Below, piece after piece: positions 12,301-23,569 of a DNA stretch of 55,500 nt (positions within the stretch are counted from its first letter, which is position 1; each line of letters starts with the position of its first letter). This DNA is from Adiantum capillus-veneris. Lineage: Eukaryota; Streptophyta; Polypodiopsida; Polypodiales; Pteridaceae. The notes below the pieces were generated by a model. It was not told where the DNA came from, did not search any database, and saw only the letters and a list, made by a program, of their open reading frames with translations. The stretch is taken from NCBI GenBank assembly GCA_014529385.2, contig CM043945.1, positions 95,892,112 to 95,947,611 of the forward strand, in the 5' to 3' direction. The position numbers were made by a program, and so were the translations under genes.

Positions 12301-13313
12301 GATGTAAACCACTCTTTGTGCGGAGAAACATGTAAAGATGCCCCTGAGTCGATAATCCAATCACTCATAGCATGTCCATCCTCTGCAGTCAAGAAAACAG
12401 AATCAAGATTGCTTGTAAGGAAGATGTCACCACCTGCTATACCAGAATCACTGTCTGAACCAGATCCTTTGACATTCACCTCTTCAATCTTCATTGAACT
12501 CTTCTTTTCATCTTGCTCAGAACTCTTTGTTTTGCCTTTTTCTTGTTTCCACTTCGTACAGTCTCGCTTCATGTGACCCTTCTTGCCACAATGGTAGCAT
12601 TCTATGTCATCCTTTGACTTCGAATCACGAGACTTACTTCGGTTTTGTGCCTTCTTACCCTTCTTCTCTTTAAACTGTTGTCTCCCTCGAACGACCAAAG
12701 CGCTATTGCCTTTGCCTTTGTCAATGTTCTTCCTGTTCACTTCCTCTGTGAGCAAGCTGCCTTCTACATTGGCACTTGTAAGACCTTCTGGCGCGACAGA
12801 ATTACTTAACGCTGTACGAAAAGTATCCCAACTGTCTGGCAAAGTGATTAAGAGAAACATAGCCTTCACTGAATCTGGAAAGACTATCTCCTGTGCTGTT
12901 AACTGGCTGAAAATTGAGTGAAATTCATTCAGATGATTTGACATGGCTGTCCCTTCCTTCATCTTCAAATCCACCAATTTCTTGAGCCAGTAAATCTGAG
13001 AAGCAGCACTTTGTTTCTCGTACATATCACATAGCTTTTGCCATACGCCATACGCTGTAGTCTCTTCTGCTACGTTGAAGTAAACATTTTCTGCCAGTGT
13101 CAGCATGATTGTGGAACAAGCTAACTCGTCAAGCTCTTCCCACTCATCTTCAGCCATAAATTCTGGTCTCTCCCCTTTGAGCTTCAGTGGCTTCACTTGT
13201 TTTTTCTGCACCAAAACCTGCCAAATCTGCTTCTTCCAGAATGGAAAGTTTGTGCCATCCAGCTTCTTTATGTTGTAAAGAGTCTCACTGTGAGAAGATG
13301 CCATATCTGCCAA
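9339..13313 (-). pseudogene. copia gag-pol polyprotein with one in-frame stop
   Basis: One minus-strand reading frame of 1,325 codons, opened by the ATG at 13313, is interrupted once by TAA at 10764-10766. Codon numbering from that ATG gives the order. A gag domain comes first (starting MADMASSHSETLYNIKKLDG), then a zinc knuckle CYHCGKKGHMKRDC (about 239-252), then aspartic protease with IDSGAS (about 321-326). The integrase has its HHCC zinc site (H450, H455, C481, C484) and catalytic D511, D574 (RTDNGGEY) and E610 (GVAERMNRT). After the stop come reverse transcriptase (MDVKTAFLHGDL, YVDDMLIAG) and RNase H (YTDSDYAGDLD, TTEAEYVA, HIDVKYHFIRE). The domain order protease-integrase-RT-RNase H defines copia. 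The part before the stop is 849 codons and the part after it would lack the start of RT if initiated internally. Everything else looks intact, which agrees with recent insertion. Confidence 0.95.
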
Positions 13314-14374
13314 ACTGTTTACTCCTGAGAAAAATCCGGCAGAGTTTCCCCTGTAAACTGGCCTCTGTACACAGTAAACAAGCTGTAATCAACAAGCTGA
13401 ACACCTCTCCTCAGGAACTGTCAGTATTTTGAAAATTTTTGACAGAGTCTCCCCTGTAAACTGAGCTCTGGGAACCAAAAGATAGCTCAAGAAACAATCA
13501 TAAATAGCTGACCAATGACAAATCTAAAAAAAAATCCCTGTAATATGCTGTCCTGTAAGCATACACTGTCTCCTCTCTGGGCGATGACAGAACCTGTATC
13601 TGTCTCAAGACTGAACTTCTGAACAATGCCTCAACGGCCTGACGCATAAGATGCAATCCAGTGTCTACACAAAGTCATACATCCTAAGGGATAAAAGTCG
13701 CCGAAGAGGATGCGTGTAGAGGGGAACTCCAGCAACCTAATCCACCTCACACTGGGTAACCCAGCCCCCAGTGCTTGGCTTCAAAAAACCTCACACACGA
13801 CCCTCTCAGATGGCTCAGCAAACTGCCCAGAACTAGCATACATCCTATAATAGACCAATCACTGTCCTATGACCGCTGCGGCGGTCTGTCTGCTAGCGTG
13901 ACTCACAACTAGCAGACCCACAATCACAGTACATCAATCTGCAATACATGCCAGTGGTGTCAAGCCGTCGTATGGCCACACCTCCCCTGGAACCTGGCAA
14001 GCACAAGAAGTAGCAATGCAGACTGCAATATATATATCTGATGATATATATGTGTACCTGGTCTATAGATGATGCTCTGAAGACGAATAAGTGATGTATG
14101 TCGATGTCGATATTGATGTCGACCACCTCCTGCTTGCCAATCTACACAAGACGGATTTCTTTGCGGCTGAAATCTATCTTCTGCTGTAGTGCTCAGAACG
14201 AAATTCTGAGGGCATAAACGGCTTCGAAAGGGGGGTAAAACCCCAGGTCGCCTTCTGGAAACGCTCCCGGAACGCCGAGTGTGAATTTTCGAACTCCGGA
14301 TCCAGAATCTGCCGGAAAAGTGCGCGCGCGCGCGATTGCGCAAATCCGCACTGAACCAAGGCTCTGATACCAAT
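13314..14374 (-). other. 5' leader of young copia element
   Basis: About 1.06 kb lies between the primer-binding site and the gag start. Only short open frames occur, none with a recognisable domain. The part next to the LTR is GC-rich, with a (CG)n run around 14320-14335. A long leader of this kind would hold the packaging and dimerisation signals, but I cannot point to them in the sequence. Confidence 0.6.
14361..14372 (-). other. Primer-binding site for initiator tRNA-Met (young copia)
   Basis: The minus strand reads TGGTATCAGAGC two bases inside the 5' LTR. This is complementary to the 3' end of plant initiator tRNA-Met, the usual primer of copia and many gypsy elements. Confidence 0.95.
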
Positions 14375-14595
14375 TGAAGTCGCGGAGCGGAGCGTGGGTC
14401 GACTCTCTCTCACACACACACACACAGTGAGCTTACACAGTACACAGTACGCAGAGAATTGTTAGAAGGGTTATCTCCCAATTCCTTAGTATTCACAAAG
14501 AATATGTTAGTATATACAAAGAGTTAGAGGTAAGTGAGTTAGGCGGGCGGCCGGCCATATCCGCATAAGAGGCCACTTGGGCTTTAATCCCAACA
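14375..14595 (-). repeat. 5' LTR of young copia element
   Basis: 221 bp. It matches the left LTR base for base outside the AC microsatellite. It would drive transcription of the minus-strand polyprotein. Confidence 0.96.
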
Positions 14596-14600
14596 CAAAC

Positions 14601-17600
14601 TGGCTGAGCCTTGGGCACTCAAGTGTGGGAAAAAGAACCTCAATGACCAATGATGGTGGATTGAGTGTACCAAAGAGAGGAAGAGACCGAGAGGGGCTGC
14701 TGCGATTCTCGGCTTCGATGCATCATTGTTTCCAACCATAAGCACATACTTATTGTATCTTATAAGTACTCAAAGATATACTTCACATTCCAATGCTTCT
14801 TACAAGGGTTAGCCATGTAAAATTAACCAATCCCACTACAAATGCAATTTCTTGCCTCATAGCCACCATCACGTACGTGAGACTACCCACAAGTGAGGAA
14901 TATGAAATCTTAGCTATCTCAGCCTTGTCAACATTCAATTTAGGAGAATCTTCCTTACTAAGTTTTACATATGCTTGCATTGGGGTACTTGATGCCTTCC
15001 CCCCTACATATTGAAACGATGTAAGAGCTTATGTATGTACAATTCTTGATATAACTCAAGAATTCGCTTTGACCTATCATGTTTGATACGCATACCAAGA
15101 AAGTGACTAGATTCTCCCAAATCCTTCATAGCAAAAGTCTAAACCAACATTTTCTTTGAATTGGAAATCTCATGAGATTTCTTCCCAACGATAAGCATGT
15201 CATCCCCATTTAACACAATAAGAATGAACGATCCATCACTGAGTTTCTTCATATACAAGCATTGATCCTCTTGACTCCTTTTATGTATGTGAGACTACAT
15301 AAATGTATCAAACTTTTAATACCATTGCCTGAATCCTTGGTTCAATCCATAAAGTGCCTTCTCCATCTACATACAATATTTTCACATCCCCTTGGGGATC
15401 ACCATGAAAAAAATATCTCTTCACATCCATTTTGATCAACTCCAAGTCCTCAATAGCTACTAGACTAAGCACCATATGCAAAGTAGCCATCTTGACAATT
15501 TTGTCAAAGTCTGCACTTTTTTGTCGCTTGAAACCTTTAGATACGAGTCTAGCCTATTAGGCCTATGGTCTCCTAATACATACTTCTTCTGGTTAACTCA
15601 TTTGCAAGGTAGCGTTTTCTTTCCTTCACACAATTTGCCCAATCCCCAAGTCTCATTATTTACAATCGGATCATACTTTGATTGCATAGCTTGCTCCCAC
15701 TATAGCTTACCATCCATCTCCACAACTTCTTAGAAGTAGCATGATTTTCTGTAAGGTCGGTCATCATAACATAATCCACACCTAGCTAAAACCACTCAGG
15801 CAAATGTGAAGCTCTACTAGAGTGTCTCAATCGTTGACTACTACTCGCTGCTCTCTTTGGAACATTGTTAGCGGAAGGCTCCTCAATAGACTTCTGAGTT
15901 CTTACCAAATCTGAGGCAAAATTCTAAAATGTGACTTTTTTGTAGTCAACCTTTTTAACAAGTTTTGTATGCATCTTTAATTCATTGAGAATCACATGTG
16001 AACTGTAAATAATTTTACAATATTTTGGGTGTCAAAGACGAAAGCACGTCTCTTTATCTACTCCATACCCAACAAAGATGCATTTGTGTGACTTTGAATC
16101 AAGCTTATTTCTAAGATATTTTGGAACATGAGCATATGTCTCCGAACCAAAGACACGTAAATGATCATAGCTCCTCTAGAATCTTGTAATTTAGGCTAAT
16201 TTTCAACAATTTCAACAAAGTAACTAGCTTTGCTTAGAGACTTGGTCGGCATAGGATCACATATGTCACTATTTGTACAAGCTCTAGCGGCTCAACATGT
16301 CTTCTATTCAATGGAAAATGATCAGTCCTAGTTTTCTTGCCACAGACAGAGAAATCACTAAAAATAAATATTGGAAAATATCTAAAACGTGTTGGAGTTT
16401 TCATTCTCTTTTGGTTCATATGGCCTAGTTGGCTACACCACAACTCAATCGATGGCATCTTGGCTATAGAAATAAAATTACCTTTTACAAAAGACACACA
16501 CAAAGAGCACAAAAGGACCATGTCTTCCACCTTTGAGAACTACACAATTTTCCTTTTTGGCAATCCATGAACTAATCCCAAATATAGTTGTTATCCCAAG
16601 TCATCTATTAGTCCAAAAGACATTAAACTCTTAGCTAACTCAAGAAAATGTCTCATTATTTAGCATAAAGTCCATATGCCACTTGGAAGTACCAGCTTTA
16701 TGTCTCCAATTCCAACCATCTCAAGCACCAATTTGACATATACCTTGGTAGCTCTTTGCATAAGAGGACAACTACTCTCTATGCAGAGTAACATGGAAAC
16801 TGACATCAAAATCTATCAATCATTTTTGTGCATAATTGACATCCTGTGTGAGAAGGACATCTACACATAAATCTAAGATGAAAACCAAGATGTCTGAGGT
16901 ATGAGTCCTCTCAAAGACATCATGAGTATTAGGAAACGACAATGTTTATTTTCACAAGCTTAGCCTTGCACTTTGCATCACTGTCGAAATCCTTAATCTC
17001 TTGAGACTCCTTGTCTCTTTGTGTGGCACAACAATCCTTCTTTACATGCCCTTTCTTATGGAAATATTAGTATCCAACATTAGCATGGAACCACAAGACT
17101 TACTATGAGAGTTCTTGTGATCCTTCAACTTGGCACGATCATAAGTGCAACCTCTCTTTCTAAGACTGTGCAACATAAGCATCACCACTCTTGGTAGACT
17201 CAAGAGATTACCAACAAATCCTCCGTAAGAAAACTACCAACTACATCATTGTAGACCAAGTTGCCTTTAAGCACAATTACTTATGGATGTGCAAAAATTT
17301 TCCCATGAAGAAGCATATAGACTAAACCTCTTCATCAAATTTAAGTCCTTGTGATGTCAAATTATTGAAGATAACATTGAACTCATTTAATTGTCTAGTA
17401 ACAATGGTACCTTCTTTTATACAAAGCTCAAAGAGATTCTTCATCAAGTAAACTTTATTACTTGCATTCTTGCTCTCATATATACTGCATAACTTCCCTA
17501 ATAAGGCATGAAAAGTAGCTTCACCAAAGATAGTGAAATGCATTGACTCTGCAAAATGTAAGCGAATAGTGGATTTAGCTTTAGCATCAAGTGATTTTCA

Positions 17601-17759
17601 TTGGGCGCATGTGTAACGATCACCCTCTTTGGGTTCAAACAATGGTTCCAATTGACATTTTTGTATCAAAACATCCTAAATGTTCTTCTTCCAAATACTG
17701 AATTTTGTGCCATCAAACTTTTGGATGTCATAAATGTTCTCCTTAGAACTATAAGCCAT
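14601..17759 (-). pseudogene. Old degraded copia gag-pol
   Basis: Minus-strand fragments line up in order with the young copia polyprotein. The gag start is at 17759 (MAYSSKENIYDIQKFDGTKF), followed by a gag core (17322-17543, GEATFHALLGKLCSIYE). Then comes a GAG-pre-integrase region (16234-16530, LWCSQLGHMNQKRMKT), the RT entry (15308-15490, LVAIEDLELIKMDVK) and the RT-RNase H joint (14783-14980, YVKLSKEDSPK...YSSLVGSLTYVM). Stops and frameshifts are common. It belongs to the same broad lineage as the young element but is much older. The RNase H C-terminus fades near 14.7 kb and no 3' LTR was found; the young copia may have landed near its end. Confidence 0.8.
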
Positions 17760-18256
17760 ATTGCCAAGTATCAAAACTATGGCAAAATGTTAGAAAATAT
17801 TCAACAAAGGTTTCCTAAATTAGCAAAATCTCAAATGAAAATGATTATAAAAATGATCCAAAAATGTTAACAATATGCATAAATAATGTCTCTGACTAGT
17901 ATGCTTATAGAATCGATCAATCACTCACCAAAAGAGATTGACAACACGATATCAATAGCACCTAGTCTTCTCTACGCATGTCATATGGCAGGGCCTCATA
18001 TACAAGGCCTCATATAAGGGTACTTCAACAATTTGTATCACCGAAAGGATCTCAACGTTCGAGAATCCCACAACTTAATAAACCTCACCACAACCCTCCA
18101 AGGCTCAGCAAAGACTCAAGATAAAGGTGAAGCTCAACAAAGACGATCCACTGATCAAGTCTCAAAAATGATTAGGAATTGTAGTGAATTTCAATATGGC
18201 TCTACAATGACATACAATCCAGTATCCATAACCCAATGTACACAAAATGGAGTAAT

Positions 18257-18422
18257 TACTATTGTAGAAAGTAGGATATCTGCATAAACTAGCACCAATA
18301 GAGATGCAAGCATAAGCCACATCCCTACAGGGATAAACTACTATTGTAGAAAGCAGGATCTGTGTGCATAAACTATCACCAATAGAGATGTAAGCATAAG
18401 CCAAATCCTTGTAGGGATAAAC
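18257..18422. repeat. Tandem duplication (82 and 84 bp units)
   Basis: TACTATTGTAGAAAG starts units at 18257 and 18339. Each unit continues through ACCAATAGAGATG and GGGATAAAC. A third unit begins at 18423 but stops after a few bases. Confidence 0.85.
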
Positions 18423-19325
18423 TACTCTCAAAAGAGCTCAATTGTAATCAAAACTGCATATGTCCCATAAACCTTTGAGCAAAATGATGCTCATATGCAT
18501 CCCATAATAGATGAAATATACTACAAGACTCTAAAACTACAAGTATAGGAAACTTATAATATGTCCCTATAAACCTCTATCCAAAAATACTTGTAGAAGC
18601 AGTTTACAAAGCCAATCTTTAGCTATGCACAAACTAGAGACTCAGTCTCATAAGCCACATGAGGCATACATCCAAAATCCAAAACTAATATGGCTCCAAA
18701 AAGTCTCTTAGAATCCTAAGAAAAGCACACCCAGCGTGGCGGCTATGCATGTACGTCTGCAAAAGAATGTGTTTGTATGCCTGTGTGGAGGTCAAATGTG
18801 TGACCCCCCTATGAGCGTGAATGGAAGTCTCCACCTATAATGCCGATGTCGAATCTCCTCCTCAATCGGGTCTGATCCTTTGACCTAGATCACCTACTCG
18901 ACGCCAAAATCCACTCTCCAAATTTGTATGTGGTCATGTCTAGATCCTCTGACTGCCTTTGGCTATGTCTGACTCTCTTTTTTATGCCATCAGATCACCC
19001 ATATTCTCTTTGCTTTGTACACTAGCCCCTTTGAGCCCTTGATTGTTGTCTGGATGTTGCACGGCCCTATGGGAACCTTCGGGTTGCTCCTCTCGTGATC
19101 TTGTTGAGCTTTATGGCCGTGTGTAGTTGGGTGTTGCCATACAGTTTGGAGCAATTGCACGCCACCCCCTCTTAGATGCAAGCGATTCCTTTTGTTGTGT
19201 GTTGAAATTGTAACGCTATGAGAGAGGAAAATGTCCTTGTTGAATGTGTGCCTTCGATGCCACACTCCCTCCACAAGAAGTTTTGGACAAATTCTCACAA
19301 TAATTCCCACATTCTGACTTACCTC

Positions 19326-19405
19326 AACATCATGAGCTTCTGTGAGGGAGGCACCGCATACCTAGCTAGGTATGCGGTGCCTCTCGAGCAGAAGCTCATG
19401 ATGTT
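19326..19405. repeat. 80-bp near-perfect palindrome
   Basis: The axis lies between 19365 and 19366. The inner 17 bp of each arm (AGGCACCGCATACCTAG) and the outer 17 bp (AACATCATGAGCTTCTG) are perfect inverted repeats. They are separated by a 6-bp stretch that is TGAGGG on one side and CTCGAG, read inverted, on the other. There is no spacer, so it could form a cruciform, or a hairpin in RNA. It sits in the leader of the old copia. Confidence 0.93.
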
Positions 19406-19611
19406 ATTCATTGTATGAAAAACACTGGAAAAAACTCCGTTTTCCTACATGAGAAAATTTCTAAATCTTCTTGTGCTCAAAGCTCACAAACAATGCTCTA
19501 TAGTCTATACAATACAGAACCTGCACAAATTCTCCCACTCTAAGTTGTGAGCCTTAGCTTGCTAGGTAGAGCACGTGTGTGCGAAGGGGATGATGACAAC
19601 CACTCCCCCTA

Positions 19612-19623
19612 GCTCTGATACCA
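19612..19623 (-). other. Primer-binding site of old copia
   Basis: The plus strand reads GCTCTGATACCA, so the minus strand is TGGTATCAGAGC, identical to the site in the young copia and again two bases from the LTR. Confidence 0.88.
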
Positions 19624-19625
19624 AT

Positions 19626-19811
19626 TGAAGAGTGCAAGAGTGGGAACCGGGCACGTAGTGCGTGCAATGGAGAAGCAAGAGAAAGAGTGTGGGTGGAGTC
19701 CAATAGTGACAAACCTCTCACTACCTTTTTATTCTATTGATAAGGAAGAATAGAGTTACGGTAGATGAGTATGTGGGTTGTCCGACCAGGCGCCTGGTCG
19801 TTACCCTAACA
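19626..19811 (-). repeat. 5' LTR of old copia (about 186 bp)
   Basis: It begins TGAAGAGTG on the plus strand, directly after the primer-binding site, and the nearest suitable end is ...CCCTAACA at 19811. Its end is inferred from the TG...CA rule because the second LTR is missing. It contains the short palindrome GACCAGGCGCCTGGTC. Confidence 0.6.
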
Positions 19812-21552
19812 ATACAGAGGTCAATTTTAATAGGGGGTTCTCAAAGAGTCCTTTGCCTTAAAAACACCCTGCTTAGAGACCAGTGTGTCTTCAAGCAACG
19901 TAGCAACTATAGCAACTATAAATACACAAAGAACCACACTAAAAACAAGCATTCACTCCTACCTTACTCAATACATAATCATGCATGGAGATGAGTCACT
20001 CTGTATGCATAGGGAAACACCAAGCATGCTCAAACACATATAAAGTTAGTGGTAGGTGCACAATAGAAGGGTGTGCTTTTGTGATTGATCATAGCATAGG
20101 TTTGATGTACCAAAATGAGGATGTAAAGATGCATATTTTTTCCATGGAAAAATTGGACAAACAAATATTTTGGCATACCAATCTTTGATGATTGGAAGAT
20201 TTAAGGAAAGGCCAAGAAAGACGAGTATAAATGCTTTGCATTGTACCAGTCCAAGCCTTCATCCAAAAGGCCCATTCTCCACTTTGTTGGACGATGTATC
20301 GCATGCACAGGTCCATGTAACTCAAACTTCGAAGTGCATAAAAAGGATATATAATATCCCTTATTACCTTCATTCCACTTTATAATTTTATTTTGGAATG
20401 TTTAAAGGAAGTAATTATTTCCCTTTTGTATGTCTAAAAAGCATTTTATGTCCTTTGTCTATATCTTTCAAAATGAAGCATGATCAAATAGAGGTCCATG
20501 GTGTCAATTGCTAAAAGAATGTGCAATGATGTTTGAATCTCATTCTCTCTTTGAGCATGGTGATTCACAAGGGTGCTCAAGACCCGTCATAATTGGGGGT
20601 CGCGGGGCAGTGCATCCACACCATCCATCTAGGTTGCATTCCTAGCCGGAATATAGGCTGCAACTCTCCGATTGCTGACACCTCAACACTTGGAATGTGC
20701 CTCAGCTGCATGCAATGAGCAAGCTCCACATCACCATACGAAATGGCATGAGGCGTTGCCACATCATCATGTGGGATCGCATGAGGTACTGACATGTTAG
20801 CATACAAAACGTCAACCACTGCTGACGTTTGACGTTCAAAATACACTGCAAAAGCACTGAATCCACAAAAGACTGCATGCGCTCGTTCAGAATTACTGGC
20901 CCCTCCCCCCGACTGTGATGGCCAAGAAAGGACCTACAGTGTTCTTTCCCTCGTAAAATGTGCTCCCACCATGGCTCCCGACCTCTGCCAATCGCCATGC
21001 GATCGTTCGTTTTACGGGGAAAGGATACTGCAGGTTCTTTCCCTACACCGTAACACTACTCCTATAAGCTGCTTTTGTGGCTTTAAGAGACTTTTCTAAC
21101 GAACTGAAAATACTTTTCAAGATGTCTACACAAAAACCCCTTTCCAAGGAAATATTATCAATGCACAATATGAGTGGATCAAAAATTGTAAGAATATGTT
21201 ACTAAGGTTGAAGGTCTTTCCATAGCCATTTTGAAGGAAAAAATTATCAAGACACATAAAATGTTACTAAATTTTCTAGATCAAATAACTTCTAAGCAAG
21301 CTCAAAATTCTTTAAATATTGCCTCTTTATGTACATAATGATGACATTTACTTCTGATAGTGGACTTGTAAATTTTCAAATAAAATCATTTCTTTTTCTG
21401 TATAATGTAGCACAAATAACATACTATCCCTAAGCAACCTATGCTATGATATATTTTGGGACTAAAATACACATAGCAGTAAAGAACCCTTTACAAGATC
21501 CCAGCCATACAAAGAAAGGATTGGAAGTTGTGACCAAGACTCGTCACATGAG
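19812..21552. other. Intergenic stretch, no gene recognised
   Basis: No coding region could be supported. The segment 20570-20990 is relatively GC-rich, with minus-strand open stretches of 89 and 98 codons that overlap in different frames and carry no motif. The last few hundred bases are probably the 3' flank of the aquaporin gene. Confidence 0.4.
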
Positions 21553-22951
21553 CTACATTGTTGAAGATGACCGATTTCTACTCTCGGAATGGCGAAAAGA
21601 GAACCCCTTGGCGACCGCTCTTATGTTGATTTCTTTATGGACCCCTTGTTTCTTCACCCCTTCTGGCCTTAGGAGCCAGTACATGAGAGCTCCGAATATA
21701 CCACCAACCGTGGGACCCACCATGTAAATCCACAAATCCGTAAAATTCCAGCTCACCAGTGCAGGCCCCAAAGCCCTTGCTGGATTTATGCCACCACCAG
21801 AAATAGGCCTGCAAAATTGCGATTTCAGAATCAAGATTTGTGAGCTGAATTTGGACTTCAGAGCTCCAATACTTGAAAAGCTACCCTTGCCTAACTTCAC
21901 ATCGTGTAAATCACGTGAGCGAGCGAGCGAGCGTGCGTGGGTGGGTGCGTGCGTGCGTGCGTGCATGCGCGCACGCAATATTTCGTATCTTGTTTGGTTG
22001 CTCACGGGAATCACTACAAGTAAACCCTCCATATTGCGGCAATCACTCCCTAAGTTCAAAACCCCTAAATTTTTCATGAATATAACACACCCTTGTCTAA
22101 TTTGATATGTGTCTGTTGCCTTTGATTGGTACCCTTCTGGATGTTTAATATGTACAAAAATAAGGGGCTAAATAACCCCCTTCTATTGAGCTCATGTACT
22201 ACATTTACATATTTGCCTCAAATGTGGTTGCGAGCCGCTGGAAACGAGCGGTAGTTCTATAGCACACACCACATTGCAAGTATATGATGTAATGATTTCC
22301 TCTTTCAATGCTCTGATAGTGTTTGAAGTCACCTACCCAACAATGATTATGTCGAGAGCTACAGTAGCGCTGATAGCCAAGCCAGCAAATTGGCCAATCT
22401 GCAAGAGGAGACAAGGCAAGTCTTGGCAAACTTTTTGCTGCAACAGAGAGTATACAGTTTGTGAAGTTGCAAGTCCTGAATTTTATAGAGCAGATTGCAA
22501 GGAAAGTCATGCAAAACGGGCATTTCACGTGTTTGCATGCATGCATGCGTGTGTGTGTGCGCGCGCACGCACGCGTACAAACAAAACACTAGCTCACAAG
22601 AATGATGCAAGCATATTCACTGGTAAATGAAGAAAACACATACAGCTCGAGTATCGGTTGCCACGGACGCACAGACAAAGAGTAAAAGGAAACCAGCTAT
22701 GCTCTCAGCTGCGACAGCTTGTAGAGCAGTTCCTTTCCGGGTCACCATTACAATTGGCCACTGGGGCTTGAACACCACCTCTAGCACCAAGGATGCTACA
22801 ATCCCACCAGTTAGCTGTGCACATATGTACAATGGAGCCTGCCAGTATAACTCACCAATGAGCCACAAAATAGCAAGTTTGAGTACCAAGTGCACAAATG
22901 TGTGTATCAGCGTGCGTCACGTGCGCATACACACACCTGGAAGTGTGTGTT

Positions 22952-22987
<36 letters not shown>

Positions 22988-23256
22988 GGTTTAAATTGCT
23001 TAGCTGAAGAGAATACTTTTCTTACCAATTGAAGAGGAAAGTGCTTGATCAAGGTATAAGCAACAGTGACCGCAGGATTTATGTGAGAGCCCGACACATG
23101 CCCGAGTGTGAAGATGGTCACCATGGTTGCCATCCCCCCTGCCACAGAAAGGGCCAGTAAGGATGCTGCCCCATCACTCTCCAGAGCATACGTGTTTATC
23201 TTTACTGCCATTATTGTGAAAACCACCATGAAACATGCCAATGTTTCCCCTACTAA
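21553..23256 (-). CDS. NIP-type aquaporin (nodulin-26-like intrinsic protein), first exon missing
   Basis: A membrane channel of the major intrinsic protein family; NIPs carry small uncharged solutes such as boric acid, silicic acid, glycerol or arsenite. Four exons assemble with GT-AG introns and consistent phases: 23256-23026 (77 codons), 22838-22644 (65 codons), 22398-22337 (62 bp) and 21808-21553 (to the stop). Introns are 187, 245 and 528 bp. The 62-bp exon is typical of plant NIPs. The visible 247 residues include both NPA boxes (GHVSGSHINPAVT and GGGINPARALGP), the loop-B/loop-E half helices, and a Ser/Arg-rich cytoplasmic tail. Aligning on the NPA boxes gives the aromatic/Arg filter Gly (H2), Ile (H5), Gly (LE1), Arg (LE2), with 108 residues between the boxes. 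A CAG acceptor at 23257-23259 in phase 0 suggests an upstream N-terminal exon; the alternative is the ATG at 23268. The missing exon may lie beyond the LINE debris, or the gene may be truncated. No frameshift was seen. Confidence 0.87.
22954..22986. repeat. Poly(G) tract of 33 inside an aquaporin intron
   Basis: Thirty-three G in a row on the plus strand (poly(C) in the gene's sense), within the 187-bp intron between the first two visible aquaporin exons. It is flanked by a TG-rich stretch. Confidence 0.9.
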
Positions 23257-23304
23257 CTGCCCACTCATTCAAAGAACAGATTAATTACTTTCACCTGATT
23301 AAAG

Positions 23305-23306
<2 letters not shown>

Positions 23307-23335
<29 letters not shown>
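23307..23335. repeat. (AC)n microsatellite
   Basis: About 14 AC units just upstream of the first visible aquaporin exon, followed by a GCGC-rich stretch. Confidence 0.85.
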
Positions 23336-23337
<2 letters not shown>

Positions 23338-23569
23338 CGCGCACACTTATATGCATATTCACACCTTTAGTTCATAGTTTCCCCCTTTCTCTCTCTATTT
23401 ACAGGGAAAACATCTTCTATTCATAAATATCTGGAGGGAACATATCCCAAGTCAAAAGATACAAAGTACATCAGAGGAATTTCCAACAGTTATATACAAT
23501 GAGCAAAACAAGGCTACACCTTGTTTTTCAATGTCTCGAATTTCCTAACATAAACAACTCAATCAGAAG

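Larger units (their letters stand above)
9032..14595 (-). mobile_element. Full-length young Ty1/copia retrotransposon
   Basis: A complete copia element of 5,564 bp on the minus strand. Its LTRs are 9032-9254 (3' LTR in element sense, 223 bp) and 14375-14595 (5' LTR, 221 bp). I found them identical except for one AC unit in the internal microsatellite (8 versus 7). They begin TG and end CA, with the 5-bp target duplication CAAAC at 9027-9031 and 14596-14600. The primer-binding site (14361-14372, TGGTATCAGAGC on the minus strand) pairs with initiator tRNA-Met, and a purine-rich tract (AAGTGGGAGGT, minus strand) touches the 3' LTR. The polyprotein frame is continuous apart from one stop codon. 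Near-identical LTRs mean a very recent insertion. The single stop should block a full polyprotein from this copy unless read through. Confidence 0.97.
17760..19611 (-). other. Leader of old copia element
   Basis: About 1.85 kb between the old gag start and the primer-binding site, without a recognisable gene. It holds the tandem duplication at 18257-18422 and the palindrome at 19326-19405. It is longer than the 1.06-kb leader of the young relative, so extra sequence may have been gained here. Confidence 0.5.

Noticed and set aside
11317-12921. Plus-strand open frames of 64-105 codons inside the copia element
   Set aside because: Antisense shadows of the intact minus-strand polyprotein.
13893-14425. 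Minus-strand open frames up to 137 codons in the copia leader
   Set aside because: They overlap each other in three frames within the leader and 5' LTR, with no domain; treated as chance.
19612-19623. tRNA gene at the GCTCTGATACCA sites
   Set aside because: Only the 12-base primer-binding complement is present, adjacent to LTR ends; no cloverleaf.
20577-20998. Possible gene in the GC-richer minus-strand stretch
   Set aside because: Two overlapping frames without motifs, and the sequence has short internal repeats (GGCATGAGGCGTTG-like), more like a decayed repeat.
21788-22630. Plus-strand open frames of 68-118 codons across the aquaporin
   Set aside because: Antisense to exons and introns, partly GT/GC microsatellite translation; the minus-strand exons explain the sequence.
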